Positions 30,242 to 40,300 of a DNA stretch of 64,000 bases are shown here, piece by piece. This DNA is from Ustilago trichophora (Eukaryota > Basidiomycota > Ustilaginomycetes > Ustilaginales > Ustilaginaceae). The notes below the pieces were generated by a model that did no database searches, was not told the DNA's origin, and saw nothing but the letters and a program-made list of their open reading frames with translations. The DNA is taken from positions 558,001 through 622,000 of the forward strand of contig OOIN01000007.1 in the NCBI GenBank assembly GCA_900323505.1. The letters are read 5' to 3'. Made by a program: the position numbers and the translations under genes. Numbering within the stretch: position 1 is the stretch's first letter; each line of letters opens with the position of its first letter.

Positions 30242-31172
30242 ATGATGTCGACCATTGGATCCGCGGTTGCTTCTTCGTCTCGCACCATGCTTCGCAATAG
30301 CAGTGTGGTTGGTCGATCTGCTCTTCGCACGTTTACCACCACCTCGCTTGTTCGCAATGCTGCTGCTACTCCTGTTGATGCAAAGATCAGTGGAATTGTT
30401 GATCAGATCGAAAAATTGACGCTTTTGGAAGCAGCTGATTTGGTTTCGCATCTCAAGACTCGTTTGAACATTACCGAAATCGCCATGCCCGCAGCTTCTG
30501 CCGCACCCGCAGCTGCAGGCGCAGCCGCAACCGCAGCAGACGAACCAGCAGAGGAAGCCGCAAAGCCTAAAGAAAAAACCGTCTTCACCCTCAAACTCGC
30601 AGGTTTGAAAGATCCTACCGCTAAGGCAAAGGTCATTCGTGAGGTAAAGGCAGCTAACTCTAATATGTACGTATTCTTCTTGGATCACAGCGTAGGATTA
30701 TGGGGTTTGGGGTTTGGGGTTTGGAGTTTGGACTGGAAGATGGGGAAAGCAAGTCGAAGATACTCCGTCAAACGCTTGGAATGGAGCACAGCCATGATTG
30801 CATTAGCTTTGAATGGAGTTGTTCTGTAATCCAGTCACGACCTCAATGAAACCCGATGGGAAGTAGTTGAAGCCTCTTGCTCAACCACAAACGCCTTGTT
30901 CGGACAATCACATTATCAGACGACCAAACCCTAGACACCAAACCCTCCCAAATCCGATCCTCCTCAACCCCAATGGCATACAAAACCATACTAACAATTC
31001 ATCCTTTCCATCCTTCCACACCATACAATACGATGATTACAGGAACCTCGTCGAGGCCAAGAAATTCGTCGAATCCACACCTCAAGTGCTCAAGGAAGGT
31101 CTTAACAAAGAAGACGCCGAAAAGCTCAAGGCTGCCATCGAAGCTGCTGGAGGTCTTGTTGAACTCGAGTAA
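30242..31172 (+). CDS. MNP1: Mitochondrial ribosomal protein bL12m (L7/L12), two exons
   Basis: Spliced model: 30242-30666 and 31043-31172, 184 residues. The intron 30667-31042 (GTACGT to TTACAG, phase 2) is 376 nt, and splicing gives the junction [14 protein letters not shown], which fits the family. The N-terminus (about 1-40) is a basic Ser/Arg presequence. Residues about 48-77 form the L7/L12 dimerisation helices ([20 protein letters not shown]). An Ala-rich hinge (about 82-107) follows, then the C-terminal factor-binding domain ([11 protein letters not shown] onward to [13 protein letters not shown]). It forms the stalk of the mitochondrial large subunit that recruits translation factors. 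Two adjacent ATGs (30242, 30245) make the start uncertain by one residue. Confidence 0.9.
30700..30731 (+). repeat. GGGGTTT repeat inside the bL12m intron
   Basis: Three GGGGTTT-type units and a degenerate fourth lie within the first 70 nt of the intron. It is G-rich on the transcribed-sense strand and could form a G-quadruplex in the pre-mRNA. Confidence 0.7.
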
Positions 31173-31311
31173 AGAGATCTACAAAACATCCATATCATCC
31201 CAACACGCTTTCATATCATCGGACTCGCTCTCTTTCAAATTCACTTTTTCCAAACCACCAATCTTAATTTGTACACACGATCAACAAGAGATACTCTGCA
31301 CAGAGACAGAG

Positions 31312-31347
<36 letters not shown>

Positions 31348-31618
31348 CTTTTTTGCTCTTTACCAAACATTGTAAAACTTGACTTTGAACCCAGATACAA
31401 GAGACAGACGAACAAAATAAGACAGCGACAAAGGATGTGGATTGAATAACTTAAGAAGTTTGTGTGAGCTTCAGAAATGCATGTCACTCCAACATTGACA
31501 CATGGACACAGACACTACTTGGGCAAAAGAAAAAGAAAAAACAACAACATGATGACATTGCAACACAGCCCCTCTCCCCCTCTAAAAAGAGGGAGGCTTC
31601 AATTGAGACAGCACCATA
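31173..31618. other. Convergent 3' intergenic region, bL12m / L2HGDH
   Basis: 446 bp between convergent genes. It includes an AG microsatellite (31314-31345). No gene seen. Confidence 0.5.
31314..31345. repeat. AG dinucleotide microsatellite
   Basis: Sixteen uninterrupted AG units downstream of the bL12m stop codon. Confidence 0.95.
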
Positions 31619-33202
31619 TCAAGCCCAAGCATCTAGTCTATGAGCACCAACCTCATTCCTCGCACCTTTATTCTGACTAATTTTACGTGATGGATGCTCT
31701 GCGTAAAAGCTTTTTGCCAACATATCTCTCACCAGCTCACCAATAGCCAAGCTACTGGTCAAACCTGGAGATTCGATGCCTAACAAACTAATCATTGCGC
31801 CACCTTCGACCTTGTCTACCACTCGGTTTTGTTTGGCGGCTTTGCTGACGCAGCTAGCGCTTGGTTTTCCAAGTCCCGGTGCACGTTGCCATAAGTTCTG
31901 GGAGGAGAGGTTGACAGAATTGTGCCAGAGGAATTGGAAATCGACAAAACCTTTGGTATCAGGACCGATGAGTTTGGGTCGGATTCCGGCGTAGTCTGCA
32001 GTCAGTCCGGATGGGTCAATGTCGGGTAGATATTCGGTGATCGAGTGATACATGGACTCCAAACGGCTATCGGAGACAATGAGTTGGGATTTCCAAAAGT
32101 CCACCGCATCTTCTGCTGTGGAAGGAGGAGAAATCCATTCTGTATCGGGACCAAAACGAACATTTCCGTCGAGATCCAAGGTCAAGTGGGTACCGAGCGA
32201 TGTATGCGCATGTGTACCTTTGCGTGTGTCGGGAACGGGATAGATGAGGTGTTGAATACCGGTTGCTCCGCGTCCCTTGTACGAGGCGTAGTTGCCTTTG
32301 GAATGCCACATTGGAATGGCGTCTTCGCTAGAGCCTAACTCGGAGAGCAGAGAGTTGAGTACCATCGGACCGTTCAAACCGGATGCGTTGATGACTACTT
32401 TGGCCAAGAGCGCATCGGCCTCACTGTCAGAGGTAACTGTTTGGACCACCCATCCGTCCTGCGAGCCATCATTGCCACGTTTGCTATTGGTAGCAGTGCG
32501 ATCCGGCTCGTTCGGATCGACACGAACCACTTTCGTATCATAGACAATCTCTGCATTATCCGATTCGAGCAAATCCCTTTCGAGACTCGACATGAGCTCG
32601 TGACTGCTCACAATGCCCGTCCTTTCCGAAAGCAGTGCCCAGGCGATCTCTTTAGACAAATGCGGCTCGAGATGCCTCGCTTCCTCCCCCGTAATCAGAC
32701 GGGTTGGTGGAGCCAATTCTCCCAACGCATCGCAGTGCGACTGCAACTTTTCCAGATATCCTTTGGCGAAATCGGCACCAACGACGAGCTTCTTGGTCTG
32801 CTTGTGCGGGATCCCCCGATCAACACAGCGCTGGTACATGAGCTCGCGTCCACGCAGGCAGAGACGGGTCTTGAGAGAATCTACAGGATAGTAGAGACCA
32901 GCGTGAATGACTTCGCTATTGCGAGAGCTGGTTTCTTCGCCAAACGACTTGTTGCGTTCGACGAGATAGGTTGTTCTGTCGGGCCAGCGAGCGGCAAGGG
33001 CAGAGGCGATGGAGAGGCCGACGACGCCACCGCCGACGACGAGGTGGTCAATGGAGAGTTCGGGTGTCTTGGGTGGATACTTGGTGCGAGGTGGGAGTGA
33101 GGCGATGAGGGGGCGGATCGGGTCTGGATTGGCAGAGGTGGCTAGACCACGGCGCAAAGATGCACGGGTGGCTATTGTTCGTGAGGTTGATGGAAAGCTC
33201 AT
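31619..33202 (-). CDS. L-2-hydroxyglutarate dehydrogenase, FAD-dependent, mitochondrial
   Basis: Single exon, 527 residues from the ATG at 33202 (the frame extends upstream only to a TTG). The N-terminus is basic and Ser/Arg-rich (ATRASLRRGLATSA), a probable mitochondrial presequence. Residues 51-75 form the FAD-binding Rossmann strand (IDHLVVGGGVVGLSIASALA). Family signatures follow: NSEVIHAGLYYPVDSLKTRL with the flavin-region His-Ala-Gly, WHSKGNYASYKGRG, and VPDTRKGTHAHTSLGTHLTL. Near the end, the C-terminal FAD contact GGAMISLLGIESPGLTSSLA matches the DAO fold. The enzyme oxidises L-2-hydroxyglutarate to 2-oxoglutarate as metabolite repair. It is convergent with bL12m. Confidence 0.88.
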   Translation of the reverse strand: MSFPSTSRTIATRASLRRGLATSANPDPIRPLIASLPPRTKYPPKTPELSIDHLVVGGGVVGLSIASALAARWPDRTTYLVERNKSFGEETSSRNSEVIHAGLYYPVDSLKTRLCLRGRELMYQRCVDRGIPHKQTKKLVVGADFAKGYLEKLQSHCDALGELAPPTRLITGEEARHLEPHLSKEIAWALLSERTGIVSSHELMSSLERDLLESDNAEIVYDTKVVRVDPNEPDRTATNSKRGNDGSQDGWVVQTVTSDSEADALLAKVVINASGLNGPMVLNSLLSELGSSEDAIPMWHSKGNYASYKGRGATGIQHLIYPVPDTRKGTHAHTSLGTHLTLDLDGNVRFGPDTEWISPPSTAEDAVDFWKSQLIVSDSRLESMYHSITEYLPDIDPSGLTADYAGIRPKLIGPDTKGFVDFQFLWHNSVNLSSQNLWQRAPGLGKPSASCVSKAAKQNRVVDKVEGGAMISLLGIESPGLTSSLAIGELVRDMLAKSFYAEHPSRKISQNKGARNEVGAHRLDAWA

Positions 33203-34434
33203 TGTAATTGTTGCTTCTTGAGTTGCTCTCAGAGAGGCTTTTAGTTGTACTGGTGTCTGCTTTTTGTAGGTGAGACCGAGTGTCAGCAAGTCTGTAGGAA
33301 GGATGCTTGTGCTCTATTGTGTCCAAGGGGCGAAGCCTCGTGACTCGATTCGCGATGCTGTCCGTCGAGAGTGTGCAGCGGTCTCTTGAAGCGAGTGTAC
33401 AAGAGAGTGTACCTACGGTGAGACGAGAGTACCGGCGGATAGGTATCAGAGTGCTCACGGAGACATCCGAGAAGGTTTGATGGCTATGCTATGCTTGTGC
33501 AGATAGCAACGATATGATGATGGATCCGTGAAGCTTCCCAAAAGACGATGCGAATGTGAAATGGCTGCCGAGCAACGCCGGTCTGGAGGCCGGGCAGCCC
33601 GAATTATCTCTATGCTTGTTAACGACATAACGGTCTCACATTTTATACCGAAAAGCAACGTTCGCGTGAGAAAGGCGCAATCATCATCGTGCGTGTGAAG
33701 TGAGAGCAGGGTAGCGCGTCACAGGTCAAAGCCAGCTCCAATCCTCCACCCAAAGCTCAGTCAAAAAGCAGCAACTGCTCAGGCACCTCATCTCAATTCA
33801 ATTTCCAAATGCAAAATATCGCAATTTTGAAATCTGATCCTTGGCCTCTGCTCTCGACAGATCGGCTAAGTCTGACTGGAGACCTTGAGCCATGCTGTAG
33901 GGCAAGGGCAAGGGCAAGGGCAAGGGCAAGGGCAAGGGCAAGGGCAAGGGCAAGGGCAAGGGCAAGGGCAAGGGCAAGGGCAAGGGCAAGGGCAAGGGCA
34001 AGGGTCACCAACTAATCTAGAGTCAGGGTTGCAAGAGGCTCTAAGCGCGGGCGAGGCTCACCTCACCTCTCTCTCCACACTACTATCGCAACACCGCCCT
34101 TTCAACAATCATCATCTCCATCTTCATCACCATCACGATCACCTCTGCATCCGCACGACTTGGCCTATCTCTACTGCAATCCTCGAGCGTAGTCTACGTT
34201 TCTAACTTCTAGTACATCTGACCTGCGCTTCGAGTATTTACATCCGCTTTCAGCCCAAACCAGCGTCTTATCAGCAACTGCCCTGCTCTGCCATCCATCC
34301 GACCAAAGTTGACCAACAATCATCTGGATAGCATTCGCACTACGAGAGCTAGTATCATCGCTGAAGCCCCCATTCGAAAGGACTACATTAGACAAAGACT
34401 TACCCCTTCGTCTCCGTGACGCACACTTGCCAAC
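33203..34434. promoter_or_regulatory. Divergent intergenic region, L2HGDH / snf7, with GGGCAA array
   Basis: 1.23 kb between outward-facing genes; it must hold both promoters. The main feature is the GGGCAA hexamer array at 33900-34004. Long open frames across the array are products of its period-6 repetition, not genes. Confidence 0.5.
33900..34004. repeat. GGGCAA hexanucleotide tandem array, 17.5 copies
   Basis: 105 nt of perfect GGGCAA repeats, with no interruptions. The G-rich strand has 18 GGG runs spaced by CAA, which is a strong G-quadruplex candidate. It lies about 430 bp upstream of the snf7 ATG. Confidence 0.97.
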
Positions 34435-35222
34435 ATGTCGGGCTGGATGAACTTTTTCGGCAAAAAGGAAAACAAAAATTCGGCGAGAGATGCGATAGTG
34501 GGATTGCGGCAACAGCTGCTCATGCTCGAAAAGAAGGAGGAGCATCTCAACAAAAAGATCGAAGACGAGCTGAAAAAGGCAAAGGCGAATGTCACCACAA
34601 ATAAGCGAGGTGCGTACCATGTCTCGGCGTAATGTACACAAACAAGATGCTGGACGTCCTGCTGACCCCTTCCCCCTCCCTTTTATCCTCATGATGCTTT
34701 CATCTCGCTCTTCCAACAGCGGCGCAAGCGGCTCTTCGGCAGAAAAAGGCATACGAGAATGAGCTCGACCGCATCGCAGGCACAAGGATGACGCTCGAGA
34801 CCCAAGTCAACGCCATCGAGAGCGCAAACATGAACCTCGAGACCATGACCGCCATGCGCAAGGGTGCCGATGCGCTGAAGACGATTCACGGCAGCCTCAA
34901 CATCGACAAGGTCGACTCGACAATGGACTCGATCCGCGAACAGATGGACCTTACCAACGAGATCTCGGATGCTATCTCCAACCCTGTCGGCATGGGCCAC
35001 GATATTGACGAAGACGAGCTCAAGAACGAGTTGGAAGAGCTCGAGCAGGACGAGCTCAACGAGCGTCTGGTGGGAGCCGACTCGGTACCTCTTCACACCC
35101 CCGCCGTGGCCTCGTCAGCAGGCCCATCACGTATCTCGAATGGACCGGAGCGCAAACAGACAGTGGTGGAAGACGACGACGACGCCGAGCTCCGCGCGCT
35201 ACAGGCAGAGCTTGCCATGTAG
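34435..35222 (+). CDS. SNF7: ESCRT-III subunit Snf7/Vps32 (CHMP4 type), two exons
   Basis: Spliced model: 34435-34609 and 34720-35222, 225 residues. The intron 34610-34719 is 110 nt (GTGCGT to CAACAG, phase 1). Splicing produces TTNKRAAQAALRQKKAYENE, the expected helix 1 to helix 2 junction. The N-terminus MSGWMNFFGKKE is the membrane-inserting amphipathic start of Snf7. Helix 1 is strongly charged (QQLLMLEKKEEHLNKKIEDE). Then follow the conserved TLETQVNAIESANMNLETMT and the acidic regulatory half. The C-terminal helix DAELRALQAELAM matches the Bro1/Alix-binding site. Snf7 polymerises on endosomal membranes to drive intraluminal vesicle budding. Its length is normal for the family (about 240). 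Confidence 0.95.
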
Positions 35223-37385
35223 ATGCCCTTCTTTCTCTCTAATAGTGCGCAGTCGAGTGGGCGGATCGTATTGGATGTGGCACGGACAGGCGAGCTGCGA
35301 GGGATTTGGACGCTGGACTGTTGGTTGTATCGAAGGGGACGGAATCGTATTTTCGGCAATGAGGCCTTGGACGTTGATGTTGCGGCCGCTTTTAGTCTAT
35401 CTGACGTTTACGGATTTGCTTGCTTGCGCAGCATTTGCCCGGAAGCCTTCCGTCAAGCGGCTCCGAGCGGCCTGCAAGGGTTTGTATGCTGCTGTCACTA
35501 CCGAGGGCATTGCCGCTCCTACCGCCCATTCAAGCCTATCAGAGACAAGCCACCTCTCCGGTCCACTCTTCGGCTCCCTCCGCCCGTGGCAGACACCTGT
35601 CCCCCCAGAATACACTCGAGTACGTCAGGACCTCACCACCAACGATTTGCTCCCATTCGACTCGATTTCGCACGTGTCACTGCTGTCACTTTTTTTTGTA
35701 CTCTTTTGCAACTTTTTGATCAAATCGTCACGAGAATATGCCTCCATGCAACATCTGCGTTCTCGGTTGACTGCAGCAGAATGTGGGAAAATCTACCAGG
35801 AAGGGGATGGTCGGCTTCTGAGCTTTCCAAACTCGGCTCTTGAAACGGCGGCAGCAGCATAGGGTTTAGAGAACGCGTTGGACCCCTGTGTGCACTGTAC
35901 AGCACAGTACAGAGTACACAGTACAGCATGCGCTGGACCCGTGTCTCGAGAATGTGTCTCGATTTTCAATATAGTCGGTGGACCTTTCCACATCCTACAG
36001 GAGGGACAGGTCTCACCATCTCTTCTTCCTTTTGTCTTTCCAGTGAGCCCACCATCTTCTTTTTGTACAGTGTCAGACTCAAAGCTTGGAATCTTTGTTT
36101 TTTTTTCTCCAACCTTGTATGTGGCTGGTGGCATGACGGCCTGGGAGAGAGATAGGAAAGCGTGTGGCGCTACCAATTCAACTAACACTTAGTGTCGCAA
36201 GATTCAGGACTAAGATCCGTCAAGCGTAGCCGAGCATCGACAGATTTCTCGACTCCCACGGCTTGCTATCCGCACTCGACACGGTAGTAGCTTTACGAAC
36301 AGAAGACCCTGAATCAAACAGGAAGCCTAGAAAAAGAGATTTCATCAAGCAAAAGGGGCCGCTTGATGCAGCTATCCACGTCTGCTCGCTGCTGCCTTGT
36401 TCTTCGAGCAAGATTAAATTCATAAATAAATAAAACTTCAGAAGGGCTGAGAGCTTTGGCCTCGTGCTCTCAAAGGCCTTGTCTCACATTTCATGATTTT
36501 ACACAGACTGGAAATCCAAAGCAGGAAAAGAGGCTTTTGATTTTTCGAATATCTGTGTGTGGCTGGCTGACTGGCTGTCTGGCTGGAGGGAGGTCTGCTT
36601 GAAGAGGGATGGACAGCCGCGACAAGGCGTCAAACAAAGGGCAATTTTCTCAAGATTCACGCCCCTTTTTAGGACTCGATTCCCGCGTTCAGTGCTGCCG
36701 CTGCCGCTGCTGCCGTCGCTGCACCTGAAGCGTGTCCTGTCAGAACTCACTTTTTGGCGTCTCCTGACTTCCTCCAACCATCCTCGTGTCTCTCTTCATT
36801 GTCCTATCCAACCCTTTTCCCACCTTTCTTCTCCCCCCTCTCTCTCTCTCTCCCTCTCATATCTACATCTACACATCCGCTTCCGCCACCACCACTATAA
36901 GGCAGAGTGCGATGCTGCTTGTTGCTGCTCGCTTCTGTTCACGACCTTTGACGAATTCTTTCCCACCGATACCCTTTGCTTGTGTCTGCTCTGCCATCCT
37001 TTGATAACCGCCGCCCTTTTCGTTTCGCATCATCCTGCTTTCCATCCCAATAGCAGCTTCACTCAGTTTCTCATCACCCTACAACGCCATACATAAGCTC
37101 GTCAGCGCGCTGATAGGCCATTGATATACCCACACACACACACACATACGCAGCCGTGCTCCGACGCTTTACATCAAACCTTAACTCTGCCTATTCACAA
37201 TGAGCTTCCAAAGCGGCTATTCCGATTGCTAGAGCAACGCAGTACTCCATACTCGACTTTTAGGCCGTCACACGACTTGTTGCTCGACGGATCACCCGAC
37301 CTATATCAGACCAACTTCATTCCGACGTTCGCTCTTGCATTGCAAATCGACTTGACCGCTACTCGTTCCAACCCAATCATACACC
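35223..37385. promoter_or_regulatory. Intergenic region, snf7 to the RasGEF gene
   Basis: 2.16 kb between tandem genes. Open frames directly after the snf7 stop (35223-35862) overlap in several frames, show no family signal and are most likely 3' untranslated sequence. A degenerate GTACAG repeat cluster lies at 35890-35926, and the last 600 bp are pyrimidine-rich like smut leaders. Confidence 0.5.
35890..35926. repeat. Degenerate GTACAG/CTGTAC repeat cluster
   Basis: Several GTACAG-type units with one CTGTAC in opposite orientation; no exact GTACWGTAC copy. It is related to the palindromic repeat family seen elsewhere in the window. Confidence 0.7.
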
Positions 37386-40300
37386 ATGGATGTACCACTC
37401 GCCAGTACCTTGGCACTGCCAACTGCTTCGACCAGCAATATGGCTGCTGGTGCTGGGACAGCTCCACTCGATGTAGAAACCACCAATTGGAATGCGGTTA
37501 AGATTCTCGCAGCACAAAATCAGATCCCTCTCAGCTTGTTGGAAGCCACTCGCGATGCTGTTGCCGCTCAGCCCGACAAACACTCGTCGGACCACGATTT
37601 TGGTGCGGAAACACCGTTCCAGATCACAGCAGTGCGCCTCGACACGGGTCGCATCGTCTTCCGATTCCGCTCTCGCCAAGTATCACCCACACCATTTGCT
37701 GAGTTCGGATTAGCCGATGCTCGTCCTTTTGCGGTAAACTCACAGCAGGAAGGAATGCCTCGCTCCAGCTCATCTGGTGCCATCTTTACACAGCCTCCTT
37801 CGGATTCATTGGTCGATGTCGCTGCGCCAAAGAATAACCTGAGCACCAGTCTCTTTCGTAAGACGGGCAACCTCAGTCTCAAACACTCACGATCCATTCC
37901 TGTGCTTCGTCGTAAAGCTTCAGCCACTTTTGCCGCCCCAACTTCTGGCGGCGCAGAACCGGGCCTGTCAGGCAGCACGGCTCATGCTCCCTTCTCAACA
38001 GCAGCACTCAGTGCTTTTGGAGACTTGAGTCAACGTATTCCAGCCTTACCGTTGGCTTCATCGTCCATGTCGACATCGACGCCGCATGCAGGTGGTCATC
38101 TCTTTCCATATCGCGCTGGACCGAGCGGTGATGCCAGCATGGCGCGCACAGGTAGCTCTCCCGTCAGTGGACCTCACGCCAACCGCTACGGCGCAGACTA
38201 TCTCCAGGAAGGAGACGTGCTCGGTGCCGTTCTTGGACTTGGTCAGAATGATCTATGGGCCAAATCGCAGTCTGATGCCCACCCAGCAGCAGCCCAGTCG
38301 CAGTCTCGACGCAGACGATCATCTAGCAACTCGTCCGGTGCCTCACCCAACACATCCAATCGTCTCTTGCCCGCTCCAGAGTTGCGACTGCCCGAGTTCA
38401 GTTTTGACTCCCAATTCGCCAAGTCGCCACGATTCCATCAACTCAGAGAAGCGCAGTCTTTTGAGTCAAATGCGTCCGACACGACCGCTCGCGGCGAGGA
38501 CAATGCGGATTCCATCGACCGATATCCTGTGGATCTGCAACCCTTCCTGCGCAGAAACATAGCCGAGGCAAACCTTTACGAAGCTAAGGCGCTCGTGTTT
38601 GACGTCATTCAGTGCTATCAACGACCGTCGCCGGCTTTGCCTCTGCTCGAATCCACGCCCTCGCGACAGCGACAGCAGCCACAACATCGGCGCAGCGATT
38701 CGCGCAATCATCTCTCTGCATCTGTGCCCGGCCCAGGCGATTCACCTGTCACAAAAGGAACTCAGACTTCCGATTTTACGGCCCAGGCTCATGCACTGCC
38801 TACATCGGCTGCTCCCGGCGACGATCCACGATTTGCTGTCTGGGCTGTCAAGAACGACAAGAATGATGGCACTTTTATCGTCAGCAATCGCGCGGGTCAA
38901 ACTGACGCCGACCAGGCCCTGGCATCCGAGATTATCCCTTCCGCAGACAGCTCACCAGCCTCCACAACCAAGCGCCGCAATCGAAAGAGCGCATTGCCCT
39001 TCGGTAGCGATGACACTGGCTCCAGCAATCGCTCTATTGGCGTTTTCCCGACTTCCAGTCCAGCGTCCGAGAAGAGACCTGACGTCTCGACATCCTCCTC
39101 ACGCGGCAAAGCGGTGCTGCTTGCTGCATCTGCAGCACGACTCGTTGCTGAGCTTACCGCCGAGATCGACCTCACCCTGCGAAGTGACTTCTTCTACACG
39201 TATCGCGAGTTCATGTCCCCCCTCGACCTGCTCGAGTTGCTCATTCTTCGTTTCGAGTGGGCGATCTCGGAGCCTAGCTCAGCCGAGGACGAAGCTCGTC
39301 GTCGCATTGTCCGAGTGCGTACCTACGTCGTCATCAAGCACTGGCTTCAACACCACTTTGACTTTGACTTTTTGCCCAATCGCGCTCTGCGTCAACGTCT
39401 CGCCATGTGGCTCAACGCAGTCGCCAAAGACGAACGCATCACGACTCGGCCCGCCGACCTCAACATTGTCAACAGTCTCCGCAAGATCGTCAGAGGACTC
39501 AAGGAGACCTATTCCCAGTCAGGCGTAGGTGGACTTCTCCTCCACGACTCGGGTAGACTCACAGACAGCCCGGCTTCGCGGCGCAAGACTGACAGTCTGT
39601 CCACCTTTGGCTCGTCTTCCCATGACTCGGAGCCTAGCGTCGGTAGGACTGCGAGCTCCGCGTCGAGTGGAGAGCCCGGGATGACAAACTCTGGTTCAGC
39701 ATCATCGTTTGTTGAGGATGTCAACCTTGACTTTTCCGAGGATCAAAGCTCTCACGATACCCCCCATGTCAGATTGCCCTCAGTCGAGCACAGTCAGAGC
39801 GGCTCCCCTGGGTTACCACGCTCGGACTCGTCGGATGCAACTCGTGCCGCACAAAAGGCCGCATCCGAGTCGGTTCTCGTGTCGCATCGGCACACGCTTG
39901 CGCCCATCCCACACCACACGCCGCGTCCCAATCCCTCAGCTGCTGGTGCTTCTCCGGCTCCTCTGCCAAACCCCTCCAGCGCTTGGTCTCGTGCCTTCGT
40001 CCAGACCGTCGGTCGCCTGTCCAAATTCAAACGTGTGCTTGGTGGTCGAGGTCTGGGCCTGGATGGCAACCATGAGCTCGACGCCGAAGCAGAGGACTGC
40101 AGCGATCTTCTCTTTGTCAGAGGTGGCTTGGACAGTCTTTTGCAGTACTTTGCCATCGACCAAGCAAGACGGCAGTCATTGTCAGCGGCGCGTCAAAGTA
40201 GAATGCCTCGTCAAAGACCACTCTCTCGTACTGTAGAGGCCAACGAGGACGAAGAAGAAGGTCTAGCTAGCCAGGCGTCGGAGGACAGCACTGGTCAGGA

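Noticed and set aside
30667..30829. Read-through of the bL12m first exon into the intron
   Set aside because: It would lose the C-terminal factor-binding helices that exon 2 restores exactly in frame.
33793..34205. Open frames across the GGGCAA array on both strands
   Set aside because: A period-6 repeat without stop codons yields repetitive Arg-Ala, Gly-Gln or Leu-Pro polymers; not genes.
35223..35862. Overlapping plus-strand frames after the snf7 stop codon
   Set aside because: Three frames are open together, none has a family signal, and no splice sites connect them to snf7; likely 3' untranslated sequence.
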